From NCBI GenBank assembly GCA_025355105.1, contig JANYAE010000001.1, forward strand, positions 1 to 64,000: a stretch of 64,000 nucleotides of DNA, written 5' to 3'. This stretch comes from Pseudomonadota bacterium. GTDB taxonomy: Bacteria > Pseudomonadota > Gammaproteobacteria > Steroidobacterales > Steroidobacteraceae. Under the pieces are notes generated by a model. The model made no database searches, had not been told where the DNA came from, and saw only the letters and a program-made list of their open reading frames with translations. Positions 7,918 through 16,986 of this stretch are shown here, one piece after another (the stretch's first letter is position 1; the number at the start of each line of letters is the position of its first letter). Both the position numbers and the translations under genes were made by a program.

Positions 7918-10308
7918 GTGAAGTTTCTATCGTCTCTACGCGGTGAAAAACTCCTCGCCGACATCAAGTCGGGCGGCGACCCGTCCAGCCCCACGGTCCG
8001 CAAGGCCGTCGAGAAGCTGATCGGCCTCGGCAAGGACGGGATCCCGATGGTGATCGAGGCGCTCGGCACCGCCGACAAGGGCGCGACGATGGCCTTCGTC
8101 GAGGTGCTGACCGCGCTGGCCGACGCCAAGAACGTGCCCCTGATCCTGGCAGGGCTGACCGAGCCCAACCCGCGGACGACCGCCGCCGTCGCCTGGGCGC
8201 TGGGCAGCGCCAAGGCTTTCCCGGCCAGCCTGCTGCTGGATGCGCTCAAGAACCCGGACGTCGCCGGCCCGGCGCTCATCGAGGTCATCGCCGCCCACAA
8301 GGCGCGAATCCCGCTGCGGGACCTGCTCGCGGCAGCGTACGCCCACGACTCCGGCGACAAGGCCGCGCTGTTCAAGATCATCGCGGACGTCGCCGACGAG
8401 AGCTCGATTCCGGACCTGCTGGCACGGCTTGACGGCAAGGACTTCATCGTCCGCATCAACCTGATGGACATCCTGTCGCGCTTCGGCACGCCGGAGGTCC
8501 AGCAAGCGCTGATCAGTCAGCTCAAGGACCCCTCGAAGATCATCCGCCAGGCGGCCCTCGCCGCCCTGCTCAAGACCCCGGCGCTGACCGAGATCGAGGC
8601 GGTGGCGCCGCTGCTCGCCGACGTCGACATGGAAGTCACCAATCGGGCCATCGAACTGCTGATCAAGGCCCATCACCCGCAGACCGTCCGCTTCCTGATC
8701 CCGGTGCTCAAGGAAGAGTCCGAGTACGCGCGCCGCGCCGCGGTCGAGGTGCTGAACGAGGTCGGCGACGCCAATTCGATCAAGCACCTGCTCGAGGCGA
8801 TCAAGGACAGCGACTGGTGGGTGCGCAGCCGCGCCGCCGATGCGCTCGGCAAGATCGGCGGGCCGCGCGTGGTGGACGCCGTGCTGCTGCTGGTGCGCGA
8901 CCCGGACGAGGACATCCGCCGCACCGCGATCGAGATCCTGAACCTCACCAAGGACGAGCGCGCGGTCGACTATCTGCTGCAGGCGACCCGCGACACCGAC
9001 TGGTGGGTCAGCGAGCGCGCCGTCGATGCGCTGGCCGACCTCGGCAGCGAGCGCGCCCTGCCGCGGCTCATCGAGATGCTGCGCGGACCGGCCCGCTCCG
9101 TGCCATCGGCGATCCGCGCGCTCGGCAAGCTCGGCGACTCGCGGATCATCGACTCGCTGCTGCCGCAGCTGACGCGACCCGAGAAGGAGATCCGCGTCGA
9201 GACCATGCACGCGCTCGCGCGCCTGACCGACGAGGCCAACGCCGAGACGATCCGCGGCAAGATCCGCGCGCTGGGCGAGATCTCGACCGACCAGACGGTG
9301 GTGGTCGCCGCCAACCGGGCGCTCGAGGACCTCGACGCCCGCTTCTCGACCGCCGAGCTCGCCTCGCAGCGCAAGGCCGAGCACGTCGCGGCAGCGCCGG
9401 CGCGCACGATGCTGATCGAAAATGCGGACCTCGCCGAGCTGGTGCGCCAGAACGAGGCCGCCGCCCAGCGCCTCGACATCTCGACGCTGAAGACCGGTGA
9501 CATCCTCGACGGCCGCTACAAGTACATCGAGAAGATCGGCAAGGGCGCCTTCGGCACGGTGCTGCTGATGGAGGACACGGTCGTCGACGAGCGGCTGATC
9601 CTGAAGTTCCTGAACCCGGCAGTATCCGGCGACGAGGAGATGATGCAGCGCTTCGTGCACGAGCTGCGCTACTCGCGCAAGATCACGCACCGCAACGTCA
9701 TCCGGATCTACGACTTCCTGTTCATCCGCGGCAACTACGCGATCTCGATGGAGTACTTCCCGAGCCACACGCTCGGTGCCGAGATTGTCAACGAGAAGCC
9801 GATGACGATCGCGCGCGCCGTCAAATACGGCATCGACATCGCGACCGGCATGACGGTCGCACACGAGATCGGCATCGTGCACCGCGACCTGAAGCCCGCC
9901 AACGTGCTGATCAATGATCAGGGCCTGCTCAAGATCGTCGACTTCGGCGTGGCGGCCGCACAGCGCGAGGGCGACGTGCAGCTGACCAAGACCGGCTACG
10001 TGATCGGCTCGCCCAAGTACATGGCCCCGGAGCAGATCCTCGGCAAGCAGGTGGATCCGCGCGCCGACGTCTACAGCACCGGCGTGATCCTCTACGAAAT
10101 GCTGACCGGCGTGCCGCCCTACAGCCGCGGCGACCATATGGCCGTCATGTACCAGCACGTGCAGGGCAAGGCGCGTCCGCCGATCGAAATCAACAGCCAG
10201 CTGCCAAAGCCGCTCTCCGACCTCGTAGTCAAGGCGATGGCGGTCGACAAGACCAAGCGCTTTCAGAGCATGGACGAGCTGCGCGTGGCGCTCGAGAAGT
10301 TCCTCTAG
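7918..10308 (+). CDS. HEAT-repeat Ser/Thr protein kinase, upstream of pilT-type genes
   Basis: 796 residues. About residues 1-480 are tandem HEAT repeats of roughly 31 residues, for example the near-copies DSDWWVRSRAADALGKIG and DTDWWVSERAVDALADLG. A linker leads to a eukaryotic-type kinase domain at about 525-796. This has the glycine loop IGKGAFGTV from residue 540, a Lys in LILKFLNP, HRDLKPANVLI with catalytic Asp657, DFG at 675-677, and the activation-segment end GSPKYMAPEQ, so it should be active. No membrane segment or PASTA repeat is present, so the protein should be cytoplasmic. The GTG at 7918 is preferred because upstream in-frame sequence is not family-like. Two PilT-type ATPase genes follow after 14 bases, which suggests a role in pilus control. 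Substrates are unknown. Confidence 0.9.
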   Translation: MKFLSSLRGEKLLADIKSGGDPSSPTVRKAVEKLIGLGKDGIPMVIEALGTADKGATMAFVEVLTALADAKNVPLILAGLTEPNPRTTAAVAWALGSAKAFPASLLLDALKNPDVAGPALIEVIAAHKARIPLRDLLAAAYAHDSGDKAALFKIIADVADESSIPDLLARLDGKDFIVRINLMDILSRFGTPEVQQALISQLKDPSKIIRQAALAALLKTPALTEIEAVAPLLADVDMEVTNRAIELLIKAHHPQTVRFLIPVLKEESEYARRAAVEVLNEVGDANSIKHLLEAIKDSDWWVRSRAADALGKIGGPRVVDAVLLLVRDPDEDIRRTAIEILNLTKDERAVDYLLQATRDTDWWVSERAVDALADLGSERALPRLIEMLRGPARSVPSAIRALGKLGDSRIIDSLLPQLTRPEKEIRVETMHALARLTDEANAETIRGKIRALGEISTDQTVVVAANRALEDLDARFSTAELASQRKAEHVAAAPARTMLIENADLAELVRQNEAAAQRLDISTLKTGDILDGRYKYIEKIGKGAFGTVLLMEDTVVDERLILKFLNPAVSGDEEMMQRFVHELRYSRKITHRNVIRIYDFLFIRGNYAISMEYFPSHTLGAEIVNEKPMTIARAVKYGIDIATGMTVAHEIGIVHRDLKPANVLINDQGLLKIVDFGVAAAQREGDVQLTKTGYVIGSPKYMAPEQILGKQVDPRADVYSTGVILYEMLTGVPPYSRGDHMAVMYQHVQGKARPPIEINSQLPKPLSDLVVKAMAVDKTKRFQSMDELRVALEKFL

Positions 10309-10322
10309 CCGGACGCCGTGCG

Positions 10323-11417
10323 ATGCCCCGCATAGATGCCTTCCTCAAGCTCGGCACCGCACAGGGATGCTCGGACGTGCACCTCGCGGTCGGCGTGCCG
10401 CCGATGCTGCGGATGAACGGCGAGCTGATGCCGATCCGCTTCCGCGATCTCGGCGACTCGGAGCTCGAAGCCTACGTCCACGAGATCCTGACCAAGAACC
10501 AGGCCGACGTCTTCAAGGGCGGGCACGACCTCGACTTCTCGTACGTCGCCGAGGACGGCGGTCGCTTTCGCGTCAACGTGTTCCGCAAGGAGACCGGCGT
10601 CGGCGCCGTGTTCCGCTCGATCCCGTCGACGGTGCCGACGCTCGACAGCCTCAATCTGCCGCCGATCGTCGGCAAGCTGCTGGACTACCACCAGGGCATG
10701 ATCCTGGTCACCGGCTCGACCGGCACCGGCAAGTCGACGACGCTGGCGGCCATGATCGACCAGCTGAACCGGACCCGCCGGCTCAATATCATCAGCCTCG
10801 AGGATCCGATCGAGTTCGTGCACCGCAGCGTCGAGGCGCAGATCATCCAGCGCGAGTACGGGACGCACGTGCCGTCGTTCGCCGAGGGCGTGCGCGCCGC
10901 GATGCGCGAGGACCCGGACGTGATCCTGGTCGGCGAGATGCGCGACGCCGAGACGATCCGCATGGCGATGACGGCCGCCGAGACCGGCCACCTGGTGCTC
11001 GGCACGCTGCACACGACCAGCGCGGTCAAGACGATCGACCGCATCATCGACGCGCTGCCGATCGAGGAACGCGAGCAGACCAAGAGCTTCCTGTCGCAGA
11101 GCCTGCTGGCGGTCATCACGCAGGTGCTGGTCAAGCGCGCCGACAGCCGCGCTCGGCGCGCGGTCTGCGAGGTCATGGTGATGAACCGCGCGATTGGCAA
11201 GCTGATCCAGACGGACCAGACCCACCAGGTCCCGGCCCAGCTGCAGACCGGCAGGGACAGCGGCATGCAGCTGCTCGACCAGTCGCTGCTCGCCGGCGTG
11301 CTGGCCAAGGAACTCGACCCCGACGATGCCTACGTCTACGCCGTCGACCGCAAGGTCCTGCAGCGCTACGTGACCGACACGAGCATGCTGCCCAAGATGG
11401 ACGCCCCGAGCGCCTGA
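10323..11417 (+). CDS. pilT: PilT/PilU-type pilus retraction ATPase, first copy
   Basis: 364 residues. It has the PilT plan: an N-terminal PAS-like domain (MPRIDAFLKL, then SDVHLAVGVPP) and a C-terminal RecA-like ATPase with Walker A GSTGTGKST, an Asp box around LEDPIEF, Walker B VILVGEMRD and a His box around GTLHTTSAVKTIDRI. These hexamers power retraction of type IV pili and so twitching motility. The C-terminal 60 residues differ from classical PilT and are acidic. The gene starts 14 bases after the kinase gene and 9 bases before a second PilT-like gene, so the three are almost certainly co-transcribed. Whether it functions as PilT or PilU cannot be decided from sequence alone. Confidence 0.9.
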   Translation: MPRIDAFLKLGTAQGCSDVHLAVGVPPMLRMNGELMPIRFRDLGDSELEAYVHEILTKNQADVFKGGHDLDFSYVAEDGGRFRVNVFRKETGVGAVFRSIPSTVPTLDSLNLPPIVGKLLDYHQGMILVTGSTGTGKSTTLAAMIDQLNRTRRLNIISLEDPIEFVHRSVEAQIIQREYGTHVPSFAEGVRAAMREDPDVILVGEMRDAETIRMAMTAAETGHLVLGTLHTTSAVKTIDRIIDALPIEEREQTKSFLSQSLLAVITQVLVKRADSRARRAVCEVMVMNRAIGKLIQTDQTHQVPAQLQTGRDSGMQLLDQSLLAGVLAKELDPDDAYVYAVDRKVLQRYVTDTSMLPKMDAPSA

Positions 11418-11426
11418 GCCCGCAGC

Positions 11427-12488
11427 ATGCCGCGCATCGACGAATTCCTCACCGAAGTTCTGAACCGCAAGGGTTCGGACCTGCACTTCATCGCCGGCGA
11501 TCCGCCGCGGCTGCGCGTCTACGGTGAGCTGCAACCACTGCGCCCGGAGCCGCTGAAGGCCGACTTCGTCAGGGAAACTCTTTACGAGATCATGCCGCCG
11601 AAGGCGGTGGCGCGCTTCGAGGAGAAGGAAGGCGCCGACTTCGCCTATTCGGTGCCGAACCTGGCGCGCTTTCGCGTCAACATCATGCGCCAGCTGAACG
11701 GCATGGGATGCGTCGCGCGGGTCATCCCGTCGGCGGCGCTGACGCTCGACCAGCTCAATATGCCGGAGGCGGTTCGCTCGCTGTGCCGCGCCAACAGCGG
11801 CCTGATTCTCGTGACCGGTAAGACCGGCTCCGGCAAGTCGACCACGCTCGCGGCGATGATCGACGACATCAACACGCGCCTCAAGGGCCACATCCTGACC
11901 GTCGAGGACCCGATCGAGTTCGTTCACCAGCGCAAAAACTGCCTCATCAGCCAACGCGAAGTGGGCGTGCACGCGCCGTCGTTCGCCGACGCGGTCCATT
12001 CGGCTCTGCGCGAGGATCCCGACGTCGTGCTGGTCGGCGAAATGCGCGACCTCGAGACGATCAGCGTGGCCGTATCGGCGGCGGAAATGGGCATCCTCGT
12101 CATGGGCACGCTGCACACCAACGGCGCGGCACCGACCGTCGACCGGATCGTGAACGCGTTCCCGGCCGACAAGCAGTCGCACGTCCGCACCATGCTGTCG
12201 ACCAGCCTGCGTGGCGTGATCTCGCAGCAGCTGCTGCCGCGCGCCGGCCAGGCCGGCCGGGTGGCGGCGCTCGAGATCCTGATCAATAACCCGGCGGTCC
12301 AGAACCTGATCCGCCAGGGCAAGATCGACCAGCTCGAAAACGCGATGCAGAGCGGCGCGAACTTCGGCATGCGGACCATGGACATGGCGATCCAGCAGCT
12401 GCTGGACAACCGGGTCATCACCGGGCGCGAGGCCTTCCGCAAGGCGATCAATAAGCAGCGCTTCGAGCAGGTCAGGAACGACGCCTGA
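11427..12488 (+). CDS. PilT/PilU-type pilus retraction ATPase, second copy
   Basis: 353 residues, paralogous to the preceding gene but clearly diverged. The N-terminus MPRIDEFL copies its neighbour, followed by [15 protein letters not shown]. The ATPase core has Walker [20 protein letters not shown], Walker [10 protein letters not shown] and the His box [16 protein letters not shown]. The stretch [17 protein letters not shown] is closer to classical PilT than the same stretch in the first copy, so this one may be the main retraction motor and the first an accessory PilU-like protein, or the reverse. It is the last gene of the kinase-ATPase-ATPase set; an inverted repeat and the metG promoter follow. 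Confidence 0.88.
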   Translation: MPRIDEFLTEVLNRKGSDLHFIAGDPPRLRVYGELQPLRPEPLKADFVRETLYEIMPPKAVARFEEKEGADFAYSVPNLARFRVNIMRQLNGMGCVARVIPSAALTLDQLNMPEAVRSLCRANSGLILVTGKTGSGKSTTLAAMIDDINTRLKGHILTVEDPIEFVHQRKNCLISQREVGVHAPSFADAVHSALREDPDVVLVGEMRDLETISVAVSAAEMGILVMGTLHTNGAAPTVDRIVNAFPADKQSHVRTMLSTSLRGVISQQLLPRAGQAGRVAALEILINNPAVQNLIRQGKIDQLENAMQSGANFGMRTMDMAIQQLLDNRVITGREAFRKAINKQRFEQVRNDA

Positions 12489-12506
12489 GCGGCCCTGTCG
12501 GGCCGC
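12489..12506 (+). terminator. Inverted repeat after the pil ATPase genes
   Basis: GCGGCCC and GGGCCGC form a seven-base-pair stem with a TGTC loop, starting just after the second ATPase stop codon. There is no T-run behind it, so it would be a weak or factor-assisted terminator. It abuts the metG -10 element. Confidence 0.4.
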
Positions 12507-12515
12507 TGGCATAAT
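12507..12515 (+). promoter_or_regulatory. Likely -10 element of metG
   Basis: TGGCATAAT (CATAAT at 12510-12515) lies 31 bases before the metG ATG and repeats the TGGCATAAT string seen before the kinase gene at 7903-7911. The -35 is not clear. Confidence 0.4.
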
Positions 12516-12546
12516 GATCGGCCTCCTCCGGCCCGCTGCACACCTC

Positions 12547-14592
12547 ATGCGCCGCATCCTCGTCACGCACGCCCTGCCCTACGCCAACGGCCCGCTGCAC
12601 TTCGGCCACATCCTCGAGGCCGTGCAGACCGACGTCTGGGCGCGCTACATGCGCCTCGCCGGCCACGAGTGCGTGCTGGTGTGCGCCGACGACACCCACG
12701 GCACGCCGATGATGCTCAAGGCGCAGGCGGAAGGCATCACGCCGGAGGAACTGATCGCCGCCGTCGCCGCCGAGCACCGCGCGACCTACGCCGGCTTCCT
12801 GATCGAATACGACTTCTTCCACTCGACGCACAGCGCCGAGAACCGCGAGATGACCGACCGGATCTACCGCACGCTCGATGCGTCCGGCTACATCGCGCGG
12901 CGCACCATCCGCCAGGCCTACGACGCCGAAGCACAGATGTTCCTGCCCGATCGCTACGTCAAGGGCACCTGCCCGCGATGCGGGGCCAAGGATCAGTACG
13001 GCGACAGCTGCGAGGTGTGCGGCGCCACCTACTCGCCGTCCGAGCTCATCGACCCGCTGTCGGTCGTCAGCGGCACGCGCCCGGTCGAGCGCGAGTCGGA
13101 GCACCTGTTCTTCCGCCTGGCGGCCTTCGAACCGATGCTGCGCGAATGGACGCGCTCCGGCGCAATCGACGACAGCGTCGCCAACAAGCTCGACGAGTGG
13201 TTCGACGCCGGGCTGCGCGACTGGGACATCTCGCGCGACGCGCCGTACTTCGGCTTCGAGATCCCCGGCCACCCCGGCAAGTACTTCTACGTCTGGCTCG
13301 ACGCGCCGATCGGCTACATGGGCGCGAGCCTCGCGCTCGCGCGCCGCGACGGACTCAACTTCGACTCCTGGTGGGGCCCGGACAGCAATGCCGAGCTGCA
13401 CCACTTCATCGGCAAGGACATCCTCTACTTCCACACGCTGTTCTGGCCGGCGGTACTGACCGGCGCGGGCTTTCGGCGCCCGACGGCGGTGCACACCCAT
13501 GGCTTCCTGACGGTCAATGGCCAGAAGATGTCGAAGTCGCGCGGCACCTTCATCACCGGTGCCCGCTACCTGGAGCGGCTGCCGCCGGAGGCACTGCGCT
13601 ACTACTTCGCGGCCAAGCTGAGCCCCGGCGTCGAGGACATGGACCTGTCGCTCGACGACTTCGTCAGCCGCTACAACTCCGACGTGGTCGGCAAGCTCGT
13701 CAACATCGCGAGCCGCTGCGCCGGCTTCATCGCCCGCGGCGGCGGGCGCCTCGCGGCTGAGCTGCCCGAGCCCGCGCTGTACGCCGAGTTCGCGGCGGCT
13801 CGCGAGCGCGTCGGCGCGCTGTACGAACGCTGCGATTTCGCCGCCGCGATCCGCGAGATCGCCGCGCTCGCCGACCGCGCCAACCAGTACATCGATGCCC
13901 ACAAGCCCTGGAACCTCGCCAAGGACCCGGCGCGCGCCGCCGAGGCGCTCGCGGTGTGCACGCAGGGCGTCAATCTTTTCCGGGTGCTCATCACCTTCCT
14001 GAAGCCGGTGCTGCCGGCGATGGCCGACCGTGCGGCCAGCTTCCTCGGCCAGCCGCTGCGGCACTGGGACGACGTGACGACGCCGCTGCTCGGTTCGCCG
14101 CTCGCGGCCTACGAGCCGCTGGCGACGCGGCTCGATTCGAAGGTCGTGGCGACGCTGGTCGAGGCGGAGGTCCCGGCCGCAGCCTCGACGCCGGCCCCGG
14201 TGGCCGCGACCGCGCCGGCCGCGGCCCCGGCGGCCGGGCCCAAAGCCGCGCCGGCCGCCCCGCCCGCGGAAATTACCGTCGACGAGTTCGCGCGCATCGA
14301 CCTGCGCGTCGCACGGGTGGTCGCCGCCGAGTTCGTCGACGGTGCGGACAAGCTGCTGAAGCTCACCGTCGACATGGGCGCGGAGCAGCGCACCGTGTTC
14401 GCGGGCATTCGCGGCGCCTACGCGCCGGAGCAGCTTGTCGGCCGACACGTCGTCGTGGTCGCGAACCTCAAGCCGCGCAAGATGCGCTTTGGCGTCTCGC
14501 AGGGCATGGTGCTCGCCGCGAGCGGCGACGGCGCCGGCGTGTTCCTCGTCAGCCCCGATCCGGACGCGGCGGCCGGGATGGCCGTCAAGTAG
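12547..14592 (+). CDS. metG: Methionyl-tRNA synthetase
   Basis: 681 residues, the long form with a C-terminal tRNA-binding domain. The class I HIGH-type motif is at the N-terminus ([12 protein letters not shown]). A zinc knuckle (CPRCG and CEVCG, about residues 144-164) sits in the connective peptide, and the KMSKS motif is in [12 protein letters not shown]. An Ala/Pro-rich linker (about 545-570) joins the body to a Trbp111-like oligonucleotide-binding domain that ends the protein. It charges tRNA-Met for initiation and elongation. The ATG at 12547 begins [15 protein letters not shown], the usual family start; the ATG 33 bases upstream would add residues not seen in the family. Confidence 0.97.
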   Translation: MRRILVTHALPYANGPLHFGHILEAVQTDVWARYMRLAGHECVLVCADDTHGTPMMLKAQAEGITPEELIAAVAAEHRATYAGFLIEYDFFHSTHSAENREMTDRIYRTLDASGYIARRTIRQAYDAEAQMFLPDRYVKGTCPRCGAKDQYGDSCEVCGATYSPSELIDPLSVVSGTRPVERESEHLFFRLAAFEPMLREWTRSGAIDDSVANKLDEWFDAGLRDWDISRDAPYFGFEIPGHPGKYFYVWLDAPIGYMGASLALARRDGLNFDSWWGPDSNAELHHFIGKDILYFHTLFWPAVLTGAGFRRPTAVHTHGFLTVNGQKMSKSRGTFITGARYLERLPPEALRYYFAAKLSPGVEDMDLSLDDFVSRYNSDVVGKLVNIASRCAGFIARGGGRLAAELPEPALYAEFAAARERVGALYERCDFAAAIREIAALADRANQYIDAHKPWNLAKDPARAAEALAVCTQGVNLFRVLITFLKPVLPAMADRAASFLGQPLRHWDDVTTPLLGSPLAAYEPLATRLDSKVVATLVEAEVPAAASTPAPVAATAPAAAPAAGPKAAPAAPPAEITVDEFARIDLRVARVVAAEFVDGADKLLKLTVDMGAEQRTVFAGIRGAYAPEQLVGRHVVVVANLKPRKMRFGVSQGMVLAASGDGAGVFLVSPDPDAAAGMAVK

Positions 14593-14596
14593 CCTG

Positions 14597-15151
14597 GTGG
14601 AAGCGGCGACCGTCGAGCAACTGGACCTGCTGCTGCCGCAGACGCAGTGCACGCGCTGCGGCTACGCCGGCTGCCGGCCGTACGCCGAGGCGCTCGCCGC
14701 CGGTCAGGCCGACATCGATCAGTGTCCGCCGGGCGGGGTGGCGACGGTCACCGCGCTTGCCGCGCTGCTCGGCCGCGAGCCCAAGCCGCTGAATCCCGCC
14801 TTCGGCGCCGAAGGGCCGCGCAAGATCGCCGTGATCGACGAGACGGTGTGCATCGGCTGCGCCAAGTGCCTGCCGGCCTGCCCGGTCGACGCGATCGTCG
14901 GCGCGCGTCGCCAGCTGCATACCGTGATCACCGCCGAATGCTCCGGCTGCGAGCTGTGCCTGCCGCCCTGCCCGGTGGACTGCATCACGCTGCTCGTCAC
15001 GACGCCGGCGACGCTGCCGCTCGCGACGCTGCGTGCGCTCGCCGGGCGCTACCGGTCGCGATTCCTGGCGCACACCGCGCGCGCCACCGCCCGCGTCCGG
15101 CAGCGCGCCGAGCGCCTCGCGGCGCGCGGCCGGCCGGAGACCGGGCCGTGA
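14597..15151 (+). CDS. rnfB: RnfB-like ferredoxin, soluble form
   Basis: 184 residues. An N-terminal Fe-S domain of the RnfB type ([16 protein letters not shown], with a later Cys in DQCPPGG) is followed by two 4Fe-4S ferredoxin motifs, [12 protein letters not shown] and [13 protein letters not shown]. coli RnfB begins with a membrane anchor. Here the protein starts almost directly at the first cluster ([18 protein letters not shown]), so it should be soluble. No other rnf gene is nearby; the gene sits between metG and nth, an arrangement also found for stand-alone RnfB homologues. The GTG start is four bases after the metG stop. Its electron partner is unknown; feeding the Fe-S enzyme Nth is only a guess from position. 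Confidence 0.8.
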   Translation: MEAATVEQLDLLLPQTQCTRCGYAGCRPYAEALAAGQADIDQCPPGGVATVTALAALLGREPKPLNPAFGAEGPRKIAVIDETVCIGCAKCLPACPVDAIVGARRQLHTVITAECSGCELCLPPCPVDCITLLVTTPATLPLATLRALAGRYRSRFLAHTARATARVRQRAERLAARGRPETGP

Positions 15152-15825
15152 CGCCGGCCAGGCGCATCGCCTTGTTCGCGCGGCTCGCGGCAGCCGATCC
15201 TGAGCCCAGGACCGAGCTCGTGTTCTCGAGCCCGTTCGAGCTGCTGGTCGCCGTGATCCTGTCGGCGCAGGCGACCGACAAGAGCGTCAACCTCGCGACC
15301 CGGGGACTGTACGCCACCGCCCGCACGCCCGCGGCGATCGTGGCGCTCGGCCTCGACGGCCTGAAGCGGCACATTCGCACCATCGGTCTCTACAACTCGA
15401 AGGCCAGCAACATCCTCGAAATGTCGCGGCTGCTGCTCGAGCGCCACGGCGGCGAAGTGCCGCACGACCGCGAAGCGCTCGAGGCGCTGCCGGGGGTCGG
15501 CCGAAAGACGGCGAACGTGGTGCTCAACTGCGTGTTTGGCGAACCGACCATCGCGGTCGACACGCACATCTTCCGGGTCGCCAACCGCACCGGGCTCGCG
15601 CCGGGACGCAACGTCGTCGAAGTGGAGGAGCGCCTGCTCAAGGTGGTACCGGCGGCGTACCGCCAGCACGCGCACCACTGGCTGATCCTGCTCGGCCGCT
15701 ACACTTGCAAGGCGCGCCGGCCCGAATGCTGGCGCTGCCTCGTGAGCGCCGAGTGCGGCTTCCGGCCGAAGACGGCGGCGCCGGACGGCGCGCTCAGCGC
15801 GCCGGGGCGAGCGAGGCGCTCTTGA
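15148..15825 (+). CDS. nth: Endonuclease III (base-excision repair DNA glycosylase)
   Basis: 225 residues. Nth removes oxidised pyrimidines and cuts the abasic site. The helix-hairpin-helix is [12 protein letters not shown], with the catalytic Lys in GRKTAN, and the catalytic Asp is in AVDTHIFRV. The C-terminal Fe-S loop has the exact spacing C-x6-C-x2-C-x5-C ([17 protein letters not shown]). The GTG start overlaps the TGA of the rnfB-like gene (GTGA), so the two are coupled. Its 3' end overlaps the converging small exported protein by 32 bases, and the extra C-terminal residues beyond the Fe-S loop are in that overlap. Confidence 0.95.
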   Translation: MTPARRIALFARLAAADPEPRTELVFSSPFELLVAVILSAQATDKSVNLATRGLYATARTPAAIVALGLDGLKRHIRTIGLYNSKASNILEMSRLLLERHGGEVPHDREALEALPGVGRKTANVVLNCVFGEPTIAVDTHIFRVANRTGLAPGRNVVEVEERLLKVVPAAYRQHAHHWLILLGRYTCKARRPECWRCLVSAECGFRPKTAAPDGALSAPGRARRS

Positions 15826-16180
15826 CCGGCTTGACGCCGATGTCATGCAGCGCGCGCCGCAGATTGTGCACGGCGTCGGCGTAGCGCCCGCCCTGGCAAT
15901 CCGCCTCGCCGAGATCGCGGCTGTGGCGGGCGCCTGCCGCGCGCGCGGAGTCGCGGTGCGCGGGCCAGGCGACGTCGAACTGCTTGAGGAGGTTCTGACA
16001 CTCGCCGAGCGTCGCGGCCGCCGGCGTCGCCGGCCGCGGCGGCGTGCCCTGCCCGGTCGGCCCGGCGGCGAGCGCGAGGCCGGCCACGAACGCCGCGGCG
16101 ATGCCGGCCGATGCAGCACGCAGTCGCCGCAGAGCTGGCCCCGCACTCGGCCGAGCGTCGCTGGGTAGTCGTGGTGTCAC
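15794..16180 (-). CDS. Small exported protein, conserved hypothetical
   Basis: 128 residues. A basic N-terminus and hydrophobic core (about residues 20-40, ending LALAAG) look like a signal peptide. The mature part has two Cys residues (ECQNLLKQFD and ADCQGGRYA) that could form a disulfide, and a C-terminal ALHDIGVKP. The cleaved form would be about 90 residues and periplasmic. I recognise no named domain and assign no function. It converges on nth with overlapping ends and lies back to back with the response-regulator gene, 116 bases away. High G/C at third positions supports it as a real gene. Confidence 0.65.
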   Translation of the reverse strand: MTPRLPSDARPSAGPALRRLRAASAGIAAAFVAGLALAAGPTGQGTPPRPATPAAATLGECQNLLKQFDVAWPAHRDSARAAGARHSRDLGEADCQGGRYADAVHNLRRALHDIGVKPVKSASLAPAR

Positions 16181-16225
16181 GCTCGCAGACTAGCCCGACC
16201 TCGCCCCTCGGCGCCTTACGCCCGC

Positions 16226-16241
16226 GTTAAGACTCCTTAAG
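16226..16241 (+). promoter_or_regulatory. Direct repeat, probable response-regulator operator
   Basis: GTTAAG and CTTAAG lie ten bases apart (one helical turn) about 55 bases before the response-regulator start. OmpR/PhoB-family regulators bind such tandem repeats, and PmrA/QseB types bind TTAA-cored hexamers. A TATCCT that could be a -10 lies at 16273-16278. Autoregulation of the two-component operon is the simplest reading. Confidence 0.5.
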
Positions 16242-16296
16242 GTTGCGGTCTTCGCCGCGACTTGAGTTGCCGTATCCTTGGCGTCGAGACACCGCC

Positions 16297-16974
16297 ATGA
16301 AGATTCTGCTCGTCGAGGATGACCGCCGCGCCAGCGAGTACCTGGCGAAGGGCCTGCGTGAACTCGGTCACGTGGCCGAGCAGGCGTTCGACGGCGAAAC
16401 GGGCCTGAAGGCCGCCGAGACGGGCAATTACGACGTCCTGGTCCTCGACCGCATGCTGCCAAAGCTCGACGGCCTCGAGATCGTCAAGCGCCTGCGCGGC
16501 GCCGGCAGCAGCGTCCCGATCCTGATCCTGAGCGCCCTCGACGAGGTCGACGAGCGGATCCAGGGGCTGCGGGCCGGCGGCGACGACTACCTGGCCAAGC
16601 CCTACCACCTGGAGGAGCTCGCCGCGCGGCTCGACGCGCTGGCGCGGCGGCAGGGCGAGGCCGGCTTCGTCGGCAAACTCAAGATCGCCGACCTCGAGCT
16701 CGATGCCCGCGCCCGTCGCGTCACCCGCGCGGGTCGCAAGATCGAGCTGACCGCCCGCGAGTTCCAGCTGCTCGAGTTCCTGATGCGCCACACCGGCCAG
16801 GTGGTGACGCGGACGATGATCCTCGAGGGCGTCTGGGACTACCACTTCGACCCGAAGACGAACGTCATCGACGTGCACATCAGCCGGCTGCGGCAGGCGA
16901 TCGACAAGGGCTTCGAGCGCCAGCTGCTGCACACGGTACGCGGCGCCGGCTACACGCTCACCGAAGACCCCTGA
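16297..16974 (+). CDS. OmpR/PhoB-family response regulator
   Basis: 225 residues. The receiver domain (about 1-115) has the acidic pair in LLVEDDRR, the phospho-acceptor Asp in VLVLDRMLPKLDG, Ser in LILSALD and Lys in DDYLAKPYHLEEL. The winged-helix DNA-binding domain follows, with ELTAREFQLLEFL, VWDYHFDPKTNVIDVHISRLR and the final hairpin VRGAGYTL. The ATG begins MKILLVEDD, the classical start; the upstream in-frame sequence is the promoter region. It is followed after 12 bases by its histidine kinase. The target signal is not evident; the output domain resembles QseB/PmrA/CusR-like regulators. Confidence 0.93.
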   Translation: MKILLVEDDRRASEYLAKGLRELGHVAEQAFDGETGLKAAETGNYDVLVLDRMLPKLDGLEIVKRLRGAGSSVPILILSALDEVDERIQGLRAGGDDYLAKPYHLEELAARLDALARRQGEAGFVGKLKIADLELDARARRVTRAGRKIELTAREFQLLEFLMRHTGQVVTRTMILEGVWDYHFDPKTNVIDVHISRLRQAIDKGFERQLLHTVRGAGYTLTEDP

Positions 16975-16986
16975 GCGCGCTGCGGC

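Noticed and set aside
7936-10158. A 740-codon open frame on the minus strand opposite the kinase gene.
   Set aside because: It is the low-complexity Arg/Asp/Gly-rich mirror of a well-conserved gene. Such antisense frames are expected at this GC content. The same holds for long antisense frames opposite pilT-metG (10305-14652), the GGDEF-EAL gene (30800-33613), P450-ligase (36319-39773) and hyuA (56978-59143).
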